Below, one piece after another: positions 7,896 through 15,055 of a stretch of 18,782 nucleotides of DNA. Source of the DNA: an uncultured Treponema sp. (GTDB taxonomy: Bacteria; Spirochaetota; Spirochaetia; Treponematales; Treponemataceae); contig CAJPOF010000047.1 of NCBI GenBank assembly GCA_905372235.1, positions 1 through 18,782 on the forward strand. The letters are read 5' to 3'. The stretch's first letter is position 1. Each line of letters opens with the position of its first letter. The translations under genes and the position numbers were made by a program. The notes beneath the pieces were generated by a model, which searched no databases, was not told the DNA's origin, and was given only the letters and a program-made list of their open reading frames with translations.

Positions 7896-9251
7896 ATGAA
7901 ATCCATTAAAAACTTTAGAAGAACAATTTTTTTTCTGTTTGCGAGCGTTTTTTTGTTCCCTATTTATGCCTTGTCGTATCAGGGATTTGACATTCAGGTT
8001 TTGGATTCTGAGGAAAGCGACGCAGACGGCTTTATCGTCGTCGGGTACAACGGTCAGGATGAAATCGTTACGGTTCCCAAAGAAATCGGCGGAATTCCGG
8101 TTATTGAGATTGGAGACCGGGCGTTCTCGGAAAACAGACTCGCTTCTTTTGTGATAATTCCCGAAGGCGTAAAAAAAATAGGATTGCGTGCCTTTTACAA
8201 CTGCGCAAATCTTGAGATTGTAAAAATTCCTGAAAGCGTTACGGAAATCGGGCAGAATGCATTTGAACACAGCGAAAAATTAAAGAAAATAACGCTTCCT
8301 TCTAAGCTCAAAACCATCGAAGAAAATCTTTTTGCAAACTGCTATTCCTTGAGCGAAGTAAAACTTCCCGAAGAACTTGAAAAAATCAAGGAAAATGCTT
8401 TTGCGCATTGCGAAAATCTGGTTGACATCACGCTTCCGTCGTCCGTCTCCGAAATTGAAAAAGGCGTGTTCATGGATTGCCCCAAAATAAATGTCAAAGT
8501 TTCTGCCTTGAACGAAAATCTAAGGGCAATCCAGCAGGGAAAAGGCTTGATTTCCAAGGACGGGAAAAAACTCGTGGCGTATTTTGGCACAAAATCCTAC
8601 CTTATAGTTGCCGATAATTTTACGAAAATCGGAGCGTTCGCGTTCTACGAAAACAAGTCGCTTAGAAAAATAGAATTTCCACGGACGATTAAAAACATTG
8701 GAAAAGACGCTTTCAAAGGTTGTGAAAATCTAAAAGACGTGGTGGTCGAAAATATTTCCGCATGGAACAAAATTGATTTTGAAAATCAGTACGCAAATCC
8801 GCTGATGCATGCGGATAATTTTTATCTGAACGGTGAAGTTGTGAAAGCCCTTGCGTTCGGAGAATCGATAACGGAAATAAAAAATTATGCTTACGCAGGC
8901 TGCAAATCCTTGGTGGGCGTTTCTTTTGAAAAGAATTTGGCTTCAATCGGGGAAGGGGCGTTTGCCGATTGCAAAAATCTAGCCTACATAAAGAATTTGA
9001 GTTCTGGTATAAAAGTCGGAAACGATGCGTTCAAGAATGTTCCGGTTTTTGGGCAAATGCAAAAAGATTTTAAAGACGGCGATTTGAAAAATCGTTTTGA
9101 AAATCAGAATGAAACTGAACCTGAAGAATTTCACGAATCCGTTGTTGAATATGATGAAAACGAACTGGATTCGCCCTATGATATGTCAAAAAAATCGGAA
9201 GCGGTGGATTCAGATTTCGATTCCGCAGAATTGATTTTTGAAGAGGAATAG
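7896..9251 (+). CDS. Secreted leucine-rich-repeat protein (BspA/LRR_5, treponemal type)
   Basis: A 451-residue protein with a classical signal peptide: basic start (KSIKNFRR), hydrophobic core at 11-24, and probable cleavage after ALS near residue 27. No lipobox is present. From about 50 to 385 it carries LRR_5 repeats of about 23 residues with the pattern IPxxVxxIGxxAFxxCxxL. They form two blocks separated by an irregular stretch at about 200-250. The segment WNKIDFENQYANPL is typical of BspA-like proteins. The C-terminal 65 residues are very acidic and probably unstructured. Proteins of this kind sit on the cell surface or in the periplasm and are linked to adhesion or coaggregation; the ligand here is unknown. 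The Shine-Dalgarno AAGGTG (7885-7890) sits 5 bp before the ATG. Related 40 bp repeats flank the gene. Confidence 0.9.
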   Translation: MKSIKNFRRTIFFLFASVFLFPIYALSYQGFDIQVLDSEESDADGFIVVGYNGQDEIVTVPKEIGGIPVIEIGDRAFSENRLASFVIIPEGVKKIGLRAFYNCANLEIVKIPESVTEIGQNAFEHSEKLKKITLPSKLKTIEENLFANCYSLSEVKLPEELEKIKENAFAHCENLVDITLPSSVSEIEKGVFMDCPKINVKVSALNENLRAIQQGKGLISKDGKKLVAYFGTKSYLIVADNFTKIGAFAFYENKSLRKIEFPRTIKNIGKDAFKGCENLKDVVVENISAWNKIDFENQYANPLMHADNFYLNGEVVKALAFGESITEIKNYAYAGCKSLVGVSFEKNLASIGEGAFADCKNLAYIKNLSSGIKVGNDAFKNVPVFGQMQKDFKDGDLKNRFENQNETEPEEFHESVVEYDENELDSPYDMSKKSEAVDSDFDSAELIFEEE

Positions 9252-9254
9252 TAC

Positions 9255-9294
9255 CTCCATTAAAATGCTGCAATTTAGAGAATATCAATTCTCT
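9255..9294 (+). repeat. 40 bp repeat, downstream of the LRR gene
   Basis: Second copy of the block at 7777-7816 (34/40 identical, same orientation), beginning 4 bp after the LRR stop codon. It keeps the palindrome GAGAAT-ATCA-ATTCTC (9279-9294 region). The loop differs by one base from the upstream copy while both stem arms are unchanged. Confidence 0.65.
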
Positions 9295-9307
9295 TAACTG
9301 CTGCGTT

Positions 9308-9362
9308 CGTGCGCAAAAGCGCACACGTAAATCTGCGAGTTTTCCGAAAGGGAAACTCGCAG
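9308..9362 (+). other. Two hairpins in the gap after the LRR gene; possible terminator
   Basis: The first stem, GTGCGC/GCGCAC, has an AAAA loop (9309-9324). The second is a 13 bp stem with one G-U pair and a GAAA tetraloop: 9333-9345 pairs with 9350-9362. TGTTTT follows on the plus strand, so it could terminate the LRR transcript, but the T-run is short. On the minus strand this hairpin lies just beyond dispersed-repeat copy 3, in the position of the second hairpin of the two-hairpin family. Confidence 0.45.
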
Positions 9363-9384
9363 TGTTTTCCGCCGCAAAAAATAC

Positions 9385-9446
9385 TGCCGAAGCAACCGCC
9401 CTGACTTGTGGAACAAGTGGACTTTATCAAGCAGGAGCAATTACCC
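9385..9446 (-). repeat. Dispersed repeat, copy 3 (inverted)
   Basis: The reverse complement of this 62 bp block matches copy 2 (1221-1281) at about 50 of 62 positions, from GGGTAATTG through TGCTTGATAAAG and GTTCCAC to TTGCTTCGGCA. It contains its own small palindrome ACTTGT-TCC-ACAAGT. It lies in the 400 bp gene-free stretch 9252-9650. The remainder of that stretch (9447-9560) shows nothing I can support. Confidence 0.65.
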
Positions 9447-9560
9447 AAAATAGGAAAATCAACGAACATTGCTTGCCTGTTTTGACAATTTGGAAGAGAG
9501 ATAAACTTTAGACTGCCTAAAAAAATCAGTTTTGATACAGCATTAACTTTTTTGCCGTGT

Positions 9561-9597
9561 TTTTGAAAGTTTTCAAATAGATTGAGAACTTTCAAAA
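9561..9597 (+). promoter_or_regulatory. Palindromic operator candidate at the metY promoter
   Basis: The arms TTTTGAAAGTTTTCAA (9561-9576) and TTGAGAACTTTCAAAA (9582-9597) are reverse complements at 15 of 16 positions, around a 5 bp centre. The downstream arm begins with the metY -35 hexamer and fills most of the spacer, so a protein bound here would block RNA polymerase. The regulator is unknown. The element lies upstream of the expected transcription start, so it is not an RNA leader structure. Confidence 0.55.
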
Positions 9598-9610
9598 GAA
9601 ATTCTATAAT
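9582..9610 (+). promoter_or_regulatory. metY promoter
   Basis: TTGAGA (9582-9587), a 17 bp spacer and TATAAT (9605-9610): 5/6 and 6/6 to the sigma-70 consensus, the best promoter in the window. Transcription would begin near 9617 and leave a leader of about 34 nt, too short for a SAM riboswitch or T-box. It contains the strong ribosome site GAGGAGG (9634-9640), 10 bp before the ATG at 9651. Confidence 0.75.
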
Positions 9611-9650
9611 TTCTCGGAGAAGCTTATGCTCACGAGGAGGCAATTCATCT

Positions 9651-10943
9651 ATGAAAAATAAAACGGATATTTCCATCGACACAAAATGCATTCATGCGGG
9701 CTATGAGCCTAAAAACGGAGAGCCTCGCCAGATTCCGATAATTCAGTCCACGACTTTCAAATACGATACAAGCGAAGACATGGGCGCTTTGTTCGATCTT
9801 GAAAAGAGCGGATATTTTTACACAAGGCTTCAAAATCCCACGAACGATTTTGTCGCGGCAAAACTTGCTTCGCTTGAAGGCGGAACGGCAGGAATGCTCA
9901 CGTCGTCGGGTCAGGCGGCTAATTTTTTTGCCATTTTCAATATATGCGAGGCGGGAAGCCATATCGTCGCTTCCTCTTCGATTTACGGCGGAACGTTCAA
10001 TCTTATTTCCATCACATTGAAAAAAATGGGAATCGACGCGACGTTCGTCGAACCCGATGCATCGGAAGATGAATTGAACGCGGCTTTTAAAAGCAACACA
10101 AGGGCGGTTTTCGGGGAAACCATCGCAAATCCTGCACTTACTGTTCTCGACATTGAAAAATTCGCAAAAGCGGCGCATGACCACAATGTTCCGCTGATTG
10201 TCGACAACACTTTTCCGACTCCGATAAATTGTCGTCCAATCGAATGGGGGGCGGACATCGTAACTCATTCGACGACAAAATATTTGGACGGACATGGCGC
10301 GTGCGTCGGCGGAGCTGTAATCGATGCCGGAAAATTCGACTGGATTTCGCACAAAGATATGTTTCCCGGACTTGCGACTCCCGATGAAAGTTATCACGGA
10401 ATAACTTATGCGGAGCGGTTCGGAAAAGAAGGCGCTTTCATCACAAAAGCCACGGCGCAACTCATGCGAGATTTGGGGTCGATTCAGTCGCCGATGAACG
10501 CTTACATTCTGAATCTCGGACTTGAATCTTTGCATGTAAGAATGCCCCGTCATGTGGAAAACGGACAGGCGGTCGCAGAATTCTTGGAAAAGCAGCCTCA
10601 AGTAAAAGGCGTAAATTATCCCACCTTAAAATCGAACAAATATTACGAACTTTCGAAAAAATATCTTCCGAACGGAAGTTGCGGCGTGGTTTCGTTTGAG
10701 CTGAAGGACGGACGGGCGGCGGCTGAAAAATTCATGAAAGCGCTCAGGCTTTTTTCGATTGAAACACACGTTGCCGACGCAAGATCGTGCTGTTTGAATC
10801 CTGCGACTTCAACACATAGGCAGATGACCGATGAGCAGCTGAAGAACGCCGGAATCCCTGCCGGACTTGTAAGGCTTTCGTGCGGACTTGAGGACAAGAA
10901 TGATATGCTGAACGATTTGGCACAGGCGTTGAAGGCAATTTAG
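9651..10943 (+). CDS. metY: O-acetylhomoserine sulfhydrylase (homocysteine synthase)
   Basis: A PLP enzyme of the Cys/Met metabolism family that makes homocysteine from O-acetyl-L-homoserine and sulfide, the direct sulfurylation route to methionine. The 430-residue length and the motifs YTRLQNPT (57-64), IVDNTF (D185), HSTTKYLDGHG with the PLP lysine K210, and PDESYHG fit MetY better than the shorter cystathionine gamma-synthases (about 380-400). The frame extends upstream to 9582, but the ATG at 9651 is preceded by GAGGAGG and lies after the promoter, so it is the start. Methionine gamma-lyase activity is a less likely alternative. Control is probably transcriptional through the palindrome at 9561-9597. 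vsr follows after 33 bp with its own ribosome site. Confidence 0.9.
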   Translation: MKNKTDISIDTKCIHAGYEPKNGEPRQIPIIQSTTFKYDTSEDMGALFDLEKSGYFYTRLQNPTNDFVAAKLASLEGGTAGMLTSSGQAANFFAIFNICEAGSHIVASSSIYGGTFNLISITLKKMGIDATFVEPDASEDELNAAFKSNTRAVFGETIANPALTVLDIEKFAKAAHDHNVPLIVDNTFPTPINCRPIEWGADIVTHSTTKYLDGHGACVGGAVIDAGKFDWISHKDMFPGLATPDESYHGITYAERFGKEGAFITKATAQLMRDLGSIQSPMNAYILNLGLESLHVRMPRHVENGQAVAEFLEKQPQVKGVNYPTLKSNKYYELSKKYLPNGSCGVVSFELKDGRAAAEKFMKALRLFSIETHVADARSCCLNPATSTHRQMTDEQLKNAGIPAGLVRLSCGLEDKNDMLNDLAQALKAI

Positions 10944-10976
10944 CCCGAACGATTTTCCTCGAAAAGGACGAGCAAA

Positions 10977-11432
10977 ATGGATACGCTTACAAAAGAGCAA
11001 CGTCATAAAGTAATGTCCGGGATTCGGGGGAAAAACACATCAATCGAACGAAAAATCCGTTCGGTTCTGCACAGAGCGGGCTTTAGGTTCAGAATCTGCG
11101 ACAGACGGTATCCGGGAAGTCCGGATTTGGTTTTACCGAGATATTACGCCGTGATTTTTGTGAACGGCTGTTTTTGGCACGCCCACGAAAATTGCGATTC
11201 ATTCAGAATGCCAAAATCGAACGTAGTTTTTTGGAAAAAGAAATTCATGCGGAACAAAAGCCGCGACAAAATCGTAAAAGAGCAATATTTCGAAAAATGC
11301 TGGCGTGTCTGCACAGTCTGGGAATGTGCGATTCGTGGAAAAGATTCAAAAAAGAAAATAGAAAATGCGGCGGAACAAATCGTTCAGTGGCTTGACGAAA
11401 GCGCAGATTCGGAACTTGAAATCCGAAACTGA
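10977..11432 (+). CDS. vsr: Very short patch repair (Vsr) endonuclease
   Basis: A 151-residue DNA mismatch endonuclease that nicks next to T:G mismatches arising from 5-methylcytosine deamination. Family signatures: the N-terminal block RHKVMSGIRGKNTSIE, the catalytic Asp50 in PGSPDLVLPR, and NGCFWHAHENC (63-73), which supplies the conserved His and zinc-binding Cys residues; W120 lies in a VWECAIRG segment. Length fits the family (E. coli Vsr has 156). The Shine-Dalgarno AAGGA (10964-10968) is 8 bp before the ATG. Vsr is usually encoded beside a DNA cytosine methyltransferase. None is present here; the upstream neighbour is metY and the downstream side is repeat DNA. The companion methylase must be elsewhere in the genome or have been lost. 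Confidence 0.93.
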   Translation: MDTLTKEQRHKVMSGIRGKNTSIERKIRSVLHRAGFRFRICDRRYPGSPDLVLPRYYAVIFVNGCFWHAHENCDSFRMPKSNVVFWKKKFMRNKSRDKIVKEQYFEKCWRVCTVWECAIRGKDSKKKIENAAEQIVQWLDESADSELEIRN

Positions 11433-11439
11433 AAAATCT

Positions 11440-11517
11440 AGTTTGCCGAGTTTGGCAAAACTTGTGCAGGCGGAAATGCAATTATGTCATTCAAATAAAG
11501 ATAGCAACCGCCTGCAC
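11440..11517 (-). repeat. Two-hairpin intergenic repeat, unit D
   Basis: On the minus strand, a perfect 10 bp stem GTGCAGGCGG/CCGCCTGCAC (11508-11517 with 11464-11473) spans a 34 nt loop. One base later comes a second hairpin AGTTTTGCC/GGCAAACT (11440-11462), with one bulge. The order and spacing match unit A, although the stem sequences differ. The unit starts 7 bp beyond the vsr stop and might act as its terminator in the other direction, but it lacks a T-run. Confidence 0.55.
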
Positions 11518-11573
11518 GAAAACTTGGGGCAGCGGAAGAAGCGTAAATAGTTGTAAGACCGATTTTTCCACCG

Positions 11574-11607
11574 CCATCCTAGTCTGACGGGATTTTTCTA
11601 AGGATGG
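11574..11607. other. Inverted repeat between repeat units C and D
   Basis: CCATCCT (11574-11580) and AGGATGG (11601-11607) form a 7 bp stem over 20 nt. It lies between the two minus-strand units in the 285 bp gap 11433-11717 that separates the convergent vsr and hpf genes. No coding sequence was seen in this gap. Confidence 0.35.
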
Positions 11608-11622
11608 ACACCTGCTGGCGCA

Positions 11623-11701
11623 AAATGGGCGGTTTCGCCCATTTCGTGGGATGGGCATACGGAATACTGTATGATGAAGGACGCCTAAATATGCCCGTCC
11701 C
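11623..11701 (-). repeat. Two-hairpin intergenic repeat, unit C
   Basis: On the minus strand, a 12 bp stem (11690-11701 with 11648-11659, one G-T pair) spans a 30 nt loop that begins with TTTAGGCG. Three bases later follows a perfect 9 bp hairpin AAATGGGCG/CGCCCATTT (11623-11644). Beyond it AGGTGTCCAT matches the GGTGTTCAT flank of unit A. Stem length, loop length, loop motif and flank all agree with unit A. The unit begins 16 bp after the hpf stop codon. Confidence 0.6.
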
Positions 11702-11717
11702 CTCCCTTATTACAACA

Positions 11718-12011
11718 TTATTTTGCATGTTCCTGTATTTTGTCTTTTTCTTTTTTGATTTTGTTGTCAAGAACGTCCATCATTTTGTTCAGTGCGGCGG
11801 CAAAGTCAAAATCTTCGCCGGAAACGTGGGCGGAAGTTCCCCATCGAAAGTTCACCGTGGTGTCCATTACGTAGGCTTTTTCGTGCTTTATGTTCAAAAG
11901 CAAATCGATAATCAAGTCGTCCGCATATGCGATTCTTTTTATTTTTGAATCAATCATATCAGACTGCTTCTGTTCCAATGTGAATCCGACCGCTTTTATT
12001 GATGTTGTCAT
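11718..12011 (-). CDS. hpf: Short ribosome hibernation promoting factor (HPF/RaiA family)
   Basis: A 97-residue protein of the HPF/YfiA (S30EA) family, which binds the 30S decoding region in slow growth and inactivates ribosomes. It starts TTSIKAVGFTLEQKQSDMI, continues with the beta strand DLLLNIKHEK, and ends in a lysine-rich helix (DNKIKKEKDKIQ). Only the N-terminal ribosome-binding domain is present; the dimerising C-terminal domain of long HPF is absent. The frame extends to 12074, but the ATG at 12011 has a perfect AAGGAG 6 bp upstream (12018-12023), which decides the start. It follows the purF-like gene on the same strand after 95 bp and may share its transcript. Confidence 0.8.
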   Translation of the reverse strand: MTTSIKAVGFTLEQKQSDMIDSKIKRIAYADDLIIDLLLNIKHEKAYVMDTTVNFRWGTSAHVSGEDFDFAAALNKMMDVLDNKIKKEKDKIQEHAK

Positions 12012-12106
12012 AATTTTCTCCTTGTGCCAAAACGGCGTAAAAATTATTTCTGCCGTCTTTTGCAGAACCTTCATCTAATATACATCTGTAACGGACAAAA
12101 CGCAAA

Positions 12107-13525
12107 TTATTCCCGTCCGTCCCAGCAGTATGTGCAGAGTTTTGAATGTTCCAGTCCTGTGGAATCGAGCATATCGTCCAAGCGATGGAAACGCAATGTC
12201 GTAAAATGCAATTGTTTCCGGATTTCCTCTAGCATTCGTTCGTATTCTTTGCTGTTCGGGTCGCAATATTTTTTTATTGTGTCGGGATTTTTGTCCGTTC
12301 CTTCCAATTTTCTGATTACCTGTCTGGTTATTAAATCCATCTCGTTTTTTGAGCGGCTGAAATTCAGGTATTTGCAGCTGAATATTATGGGCGGACAGGC
12401 GGGGCGCACGTGTACTTCTTTTGCACCGCTTTTGTAAAGAAAATCCGTGGTCTCTCTAAGCTGCGTTCCTCGGACGATAGAATCGTCTATTAAAAGAAGT
12501 TTTCTTCCTTGTATTAATTGCTGCACGGGAATCAGTTTCATGTGGGCGATGAGGTTTCGCTGGTCCTGGCTTGTAGGCATGAACGACCGCGGCCATGTGG
12601 GCGTATATTTTATGAAAGGACGGGTGAACGGTATTCCGCTTTCGTTTGAATATCCCACTGCGTGCGCCGTTCCCGAATCCGGGACTCCGGCTACGGCATC
12701 CGGCTGAACGCTTGCTTCCATGTCGCGTTTTGCAAGGCATTTTCCGCAGTTGTATCGCATCTGTTCCACGTTCACGCCTTCGTAGCAGGCTGTGGGGTAT
12801 CCGTAATAAATCCACAAAAAGGTGCAGATTTTTAAGTTTTGCGACGGAGGATTTAGCGTTTCCAGTTTGTCTTTTGTTACGTACACGATTTCGGCTGGCC
12901 CGAGTTCTCTGTAATCTTTGTAGCCAAGGTTTATGTATGCGTGGCTTTCAAAAGAAAGGCAGAAACCCGAATCTTTTTTTCCGATTTGAAGCGGCGTCCG
13001 TCCGAATTTATCCCTTGCGCCGTAAATCCCTTCAGGTGTCATAATCAACATCGTGATTGAGCCTTTTATTTTATCTTGCACGAACTTGATTCCGTCTAGG
13101 ATTGTGCGTTCGTGGTTTAGCAGAGCCACGATTAGTTCCGTTTGGTTTACGTCTCCGCCGCTCATCTCAAGAAAATGCGTATAGCCGCCGTCAAGGACTT
13201 CTTTTATGAGTTCCTCTTTGTTTGTTACGATTCCGACCGTTGTTATGGCGAAACTTCCAAGATGGGATTTTACTAAAAGCGGCTGGGCTTCGTAGTCGCT
13301 TATGCATCCGATTCCAATATTGCCGTGCATTTCGCCTATGTCGTCTTCAAATTTTGTCCTGAACGGAGAATTTTGAATGTCATGAATGGACCTTATGAAT
13401 TGTCCGTCCTGTCCTAATACCGCAAGTCCGCCTCTTCTAGTTCCAAGATGGGAATGGTAGTCCACTCCAAAAAACAAGTCCAAGGAACAGTCGTCGCAGC
13501 TTACGACCCCGAATAGTCCGCCCAT
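12107..13525 (-). CDS. PurF-like amidophosphoribosyltransferase homologue lacking the glutaminase nucleophile
   Basis: 472 residues, aligning end to end with PurF. Canonical PurF hydrolyses glutamine with an N-terminal Cys and passes ammonia to PRPP to make phosphoribosylamine. Here the protein begins MGGLFGVVS: Gly (codon GGC) occupies the Cys position. Other glutaminase landmarks are altered too: HLGTRRGG replaces the usual HRGQxxxG, CISD replaces the R-Y-S/P-T segment, and TTVGIVTN replaces HNGNLxN. The PRPP loop LLLIDDSIVRGTQLRE (343-358) is intact. So are VPDSGTAHA and four cysteines (C234, C384, C464, C467) at the places of the B. subtilis Fe-S ligands. The ATG at 13525 has GAGG upstream. 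No other purine gene is nearby. It could be an ammonia-dependent transferase or a protein with a different role. I recall similar Gly-type homologues in gut anaerobes but cannot verify this. Confidence 0.85.
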   Translation of the reverse strand: MGGLFGVVSCDDCSLDLFFGVDYHSHLGTRRGGLAVLGQDGQFIRSIHDIQNSPFRTKFEDDIGEMHGNIGIGCISDYEAQPLLVKSHLGSFAITTVGIVTNKEELIKEVLDGGYTHFLEMSGGDVNQTELIVALLNHERTILDGIKFVQDKIKGSITMLIMTPEGIYGARDKFGRTPLQIGKKDSGFCLSFESHAYINLGYKDYRELGPAEIVYVTKDKLETLNPPSQNLKICTFLWIYYGYPTACYEGVNVEQMRYNCGKCLAKRDMEASVQPDAVAGVPDSGTAHAVGYSNESGIPFTRPFIKYTPTWPRSFMPTSQDQRNLIAHMKLIPVQQLIQGRKLLLIDDSIVRGTQLRETTDFLYKSGAKEVHVRPACPPIIFSCKYLNFSRSKNEMDLITRQVIRKLEGTDKNPDTIKKYCDPNSKEYERMLEEIRKQLHFTTLRFHRLDDMLDSTGLEHSKLCTYCWDGRE

Positions 13526-13646
13526 TTTTAACCTCGATTGGATATCTTACCAAGATGGGGGCATTTTTTCTATACGGATGATTTTCATCGTGATTTTCAT
13601 TGCGGTTTTTGAAGGCACGGAAAAATATGACCGGCAGATTTTTTTG

Positions 13647-13675
13647 TTTTCACTGTGTCAGAAATCATGTATAGT
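13647..13675 (+). promoter_or_regulatory. Promoter of the nfeD-SPFH operon, abutting the ATG
   Basis: TTTTCA (13647-13652), a 17 bp spacer and TATAGT (13670-13675) match the consensus at 4/6 and 5/6. The ATG at 13682 begins 6 bp after the -10, so the message would start at the A of the ATG. The longer GTG (13655) and ATG (13667) starts lie upstream of the expected transcription start. Confidence 0.5.
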
Positions 13676-13681
13676 TACGGC

Positions 13682-14140
13682 ATGACACATTTTTTTCTTT
13701 CGAATTTCTCATGGCTTTGGCTTACACTGATGATTGTGTTTGTGCTGATTGAGGCATTCACGATGGCGTTTACCACGATTTGGGCGGCGATTGCGGCTCT
13801 TACGATGATTTTCATCGCAAGGACTTCACTTCCGTTCCGATGGCAGATTTTGATTTTCCTTGTGCTTACGATTTTTCTTGTGCTTTCGACAAGACCTTTT
13901 GCGATAAAAAAACTTAAAATGGAAAAAGAAAAAACGAACATAAATTCCATAGTCGGAGAGGAAGTCATTGTTACAAAAGCCGTCCGGAAATTTCAGAAAG
14001 GAGAAGCCAAGGCTAAAAATGGCGTGATTTGGGCTGTCTCATCGGAAGATTCATCTGAAATCCCTGAAGATACGGTCTCTGTCGTAACGGGCGTTCAGGG
14101 AAATACATTGATAATAAAACCTAAAATCAAAGCAATATAA
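13682..14140 (+). CDS. NfeD-like membrane protein
   Basis: A 152-residue protein with two to three hydrophobic segments (about 5-27, 30-45 and 50-68), followed by a soluble C-terminal domain (about 85-150) with the NfeD-type OB-fold pattern. This contains IVGEEVIVTKAV and ends in VTGVQGNTLIIKP. Short NfeD proteins of this kind are encoded next to SPFH/stomatin proteins and are thought to act with them in membrane organisation or protein quality control; the biochemical role is not settled. The SPFH gene follows after 18 bp, confirming the pairing. The start at 13682 is chosen because the -10 element ends 6 bp upstream. No Shine-Dalgarno precedes any candidate start. Confidence 0.85.
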   Translation: MTHFFLSNFSWLWLTLMIVFVLIEAFTMAFTTIWAAIAALTMIFIARTSLPFRWQILIFLVLTIFLVLSTRPFAIKKLKMEKEKTNINSIVGEEVIVTKAVRKFQKGEAKAKNGVIWAVSSEDSSEIPEDTVSVVTGVQGNTLIIKPKIKAI

Positions 14141-14158
14141 ATAATAGGAGATATAAAC

Positions 14159-15043
14159 ATGATTTACTTGGTTATTGGAATACTTGTGGTGGTGTTGGTT
14201 CTTATCGTTAGTAACATAAGGATTGTTCCGCAGTCGTACGCTTACGTTATAGAACGGCTCGGAGCGTTTTCCGCTTCATGGCAGGTGGGACTTCACGTGA
14301 AGATTCCGTTCATCGAACGAATAGCAAATAAGATGTCCCTTAAAGAAAAGGTGCTTGACTTTGAACCGCAGCCCGTTATTACAAAGGATAACGTTACAAT
14401 GATGATAGATACGGTCATCTATTTTCAGATTACAGATCCTAAACTTTATACCTATGGCGTGGAACGCCCCATAAACGCCATCGAAAATCTTAGTGCTACA
14501 ACGCTCAGAAACATAATCGGTGAGCTTGAACTTGACCAGACTCTTACAAGCCGCGACGTAATCAACACAAAGATGAGAAGTATTCTTGACGAGGCGACAG
14601 ACCCTTGGGGTATAAAAGTGAACCGTGTCGAAGTCAAGAACATCATGCCGCCGGAAGCCATAAAAGACGCGATGGAAAAGCAGATGCGTGCCGAACGGGA
14701 ACGCCGTGAGTCTATTTTGAAAGCGGAGGGTGAAAAGCAGTCGGCTATTCTTGTTGCGGAAGGAAAAAAGCAGTCGATGATTCTTGAGGCTGAGGCGCAG
14801 AAAGAAGCCGCAATTCAAAAGGCAAAAGGAGAAGCGGAAGCAATTCTTGAAGTGCAGAAAGCAAAAGCGGAAGGTCTAAAGATGATAAAAGAAGCGGGCA
14901 TGGATTCCGCCGTTTTGAAACTAAGAAGCCTTGAAGCGTTCGAAAAAGCCAGCAACGGACAGGCGACAAAGATAATCATTCCTGCCGACATTCAGAACAT
15001 GGCGGGCTTGGTTTCAAGCCTTTCAGAAATTGTAAAAAAATAA
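14159..15043 (+). CDS. SPFH/stomatin family membrane protein (QmcA-like)
   Basis: A 294-residue member of the stomatin/prohibitin superfamily. An N-terminal membrane anchor (residues 1-20) is followed by the SPFH domain, including QSYAYVIERLGAF, the GLHVKIPFIERI turn and the VKNIMPPEAIKDAM segment (up to about 185). A long Ala/Glu/Lys-rich coiled coil (about 185-255) contains repeated AEGEKQSAIL-like units. Such proteins form large membrane-attached oligomers. The NfeD partner lies immediately upstream. The Shine-Dalgarno AGGAG (14146-14150) is 8 bp before the ATG, as expected for an internal operon gene. The operon ends at the terminator at 15056-15087. Confidence 0.92.
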   Translation: MIYLVIGILVVVLVLIVSNIRIVPQSYAYVIERLGAFSASWQVGLHVKIPFIERIANKMSLKEKVLDFEPQPVITKDNVTMMIDTVIYFQITDPKLYTYGVERPINAIENLSATTLRNIIGELELDQTLTSRDVINTKMRSILDEATDPWGIKVNRVEVKNIMPPEAIKDAMEKQMRAERERRESILKAEGEKQSAILVAEGKKQSMILEAEAQKEAAIQKAKGEAEAILEVQKAKAEGLKMIKEAGMDSAVLKLRSLEAFEKASNGQATKIIIPADIQNMAGLVSSLSEIVKK

Positions 15044-15055
15044 TTCGTGAAAACG

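Noticed and set aside
9252..9650. SAM riboswitch or T-box upstream of metY
   Set aside because: The promoter at 9582-9610 leaves a leader of only about 34 nt, and the hairpins further upstream lie outside the expected transcript.
9645..10601. Long open frame on the minus strand opposite metY (318 codons)
   Set aside because: It is the antisense shadow of a clear PLP-enzyme gene; its translation is rich in Arg, Cys and Phe without any recognisable motif.
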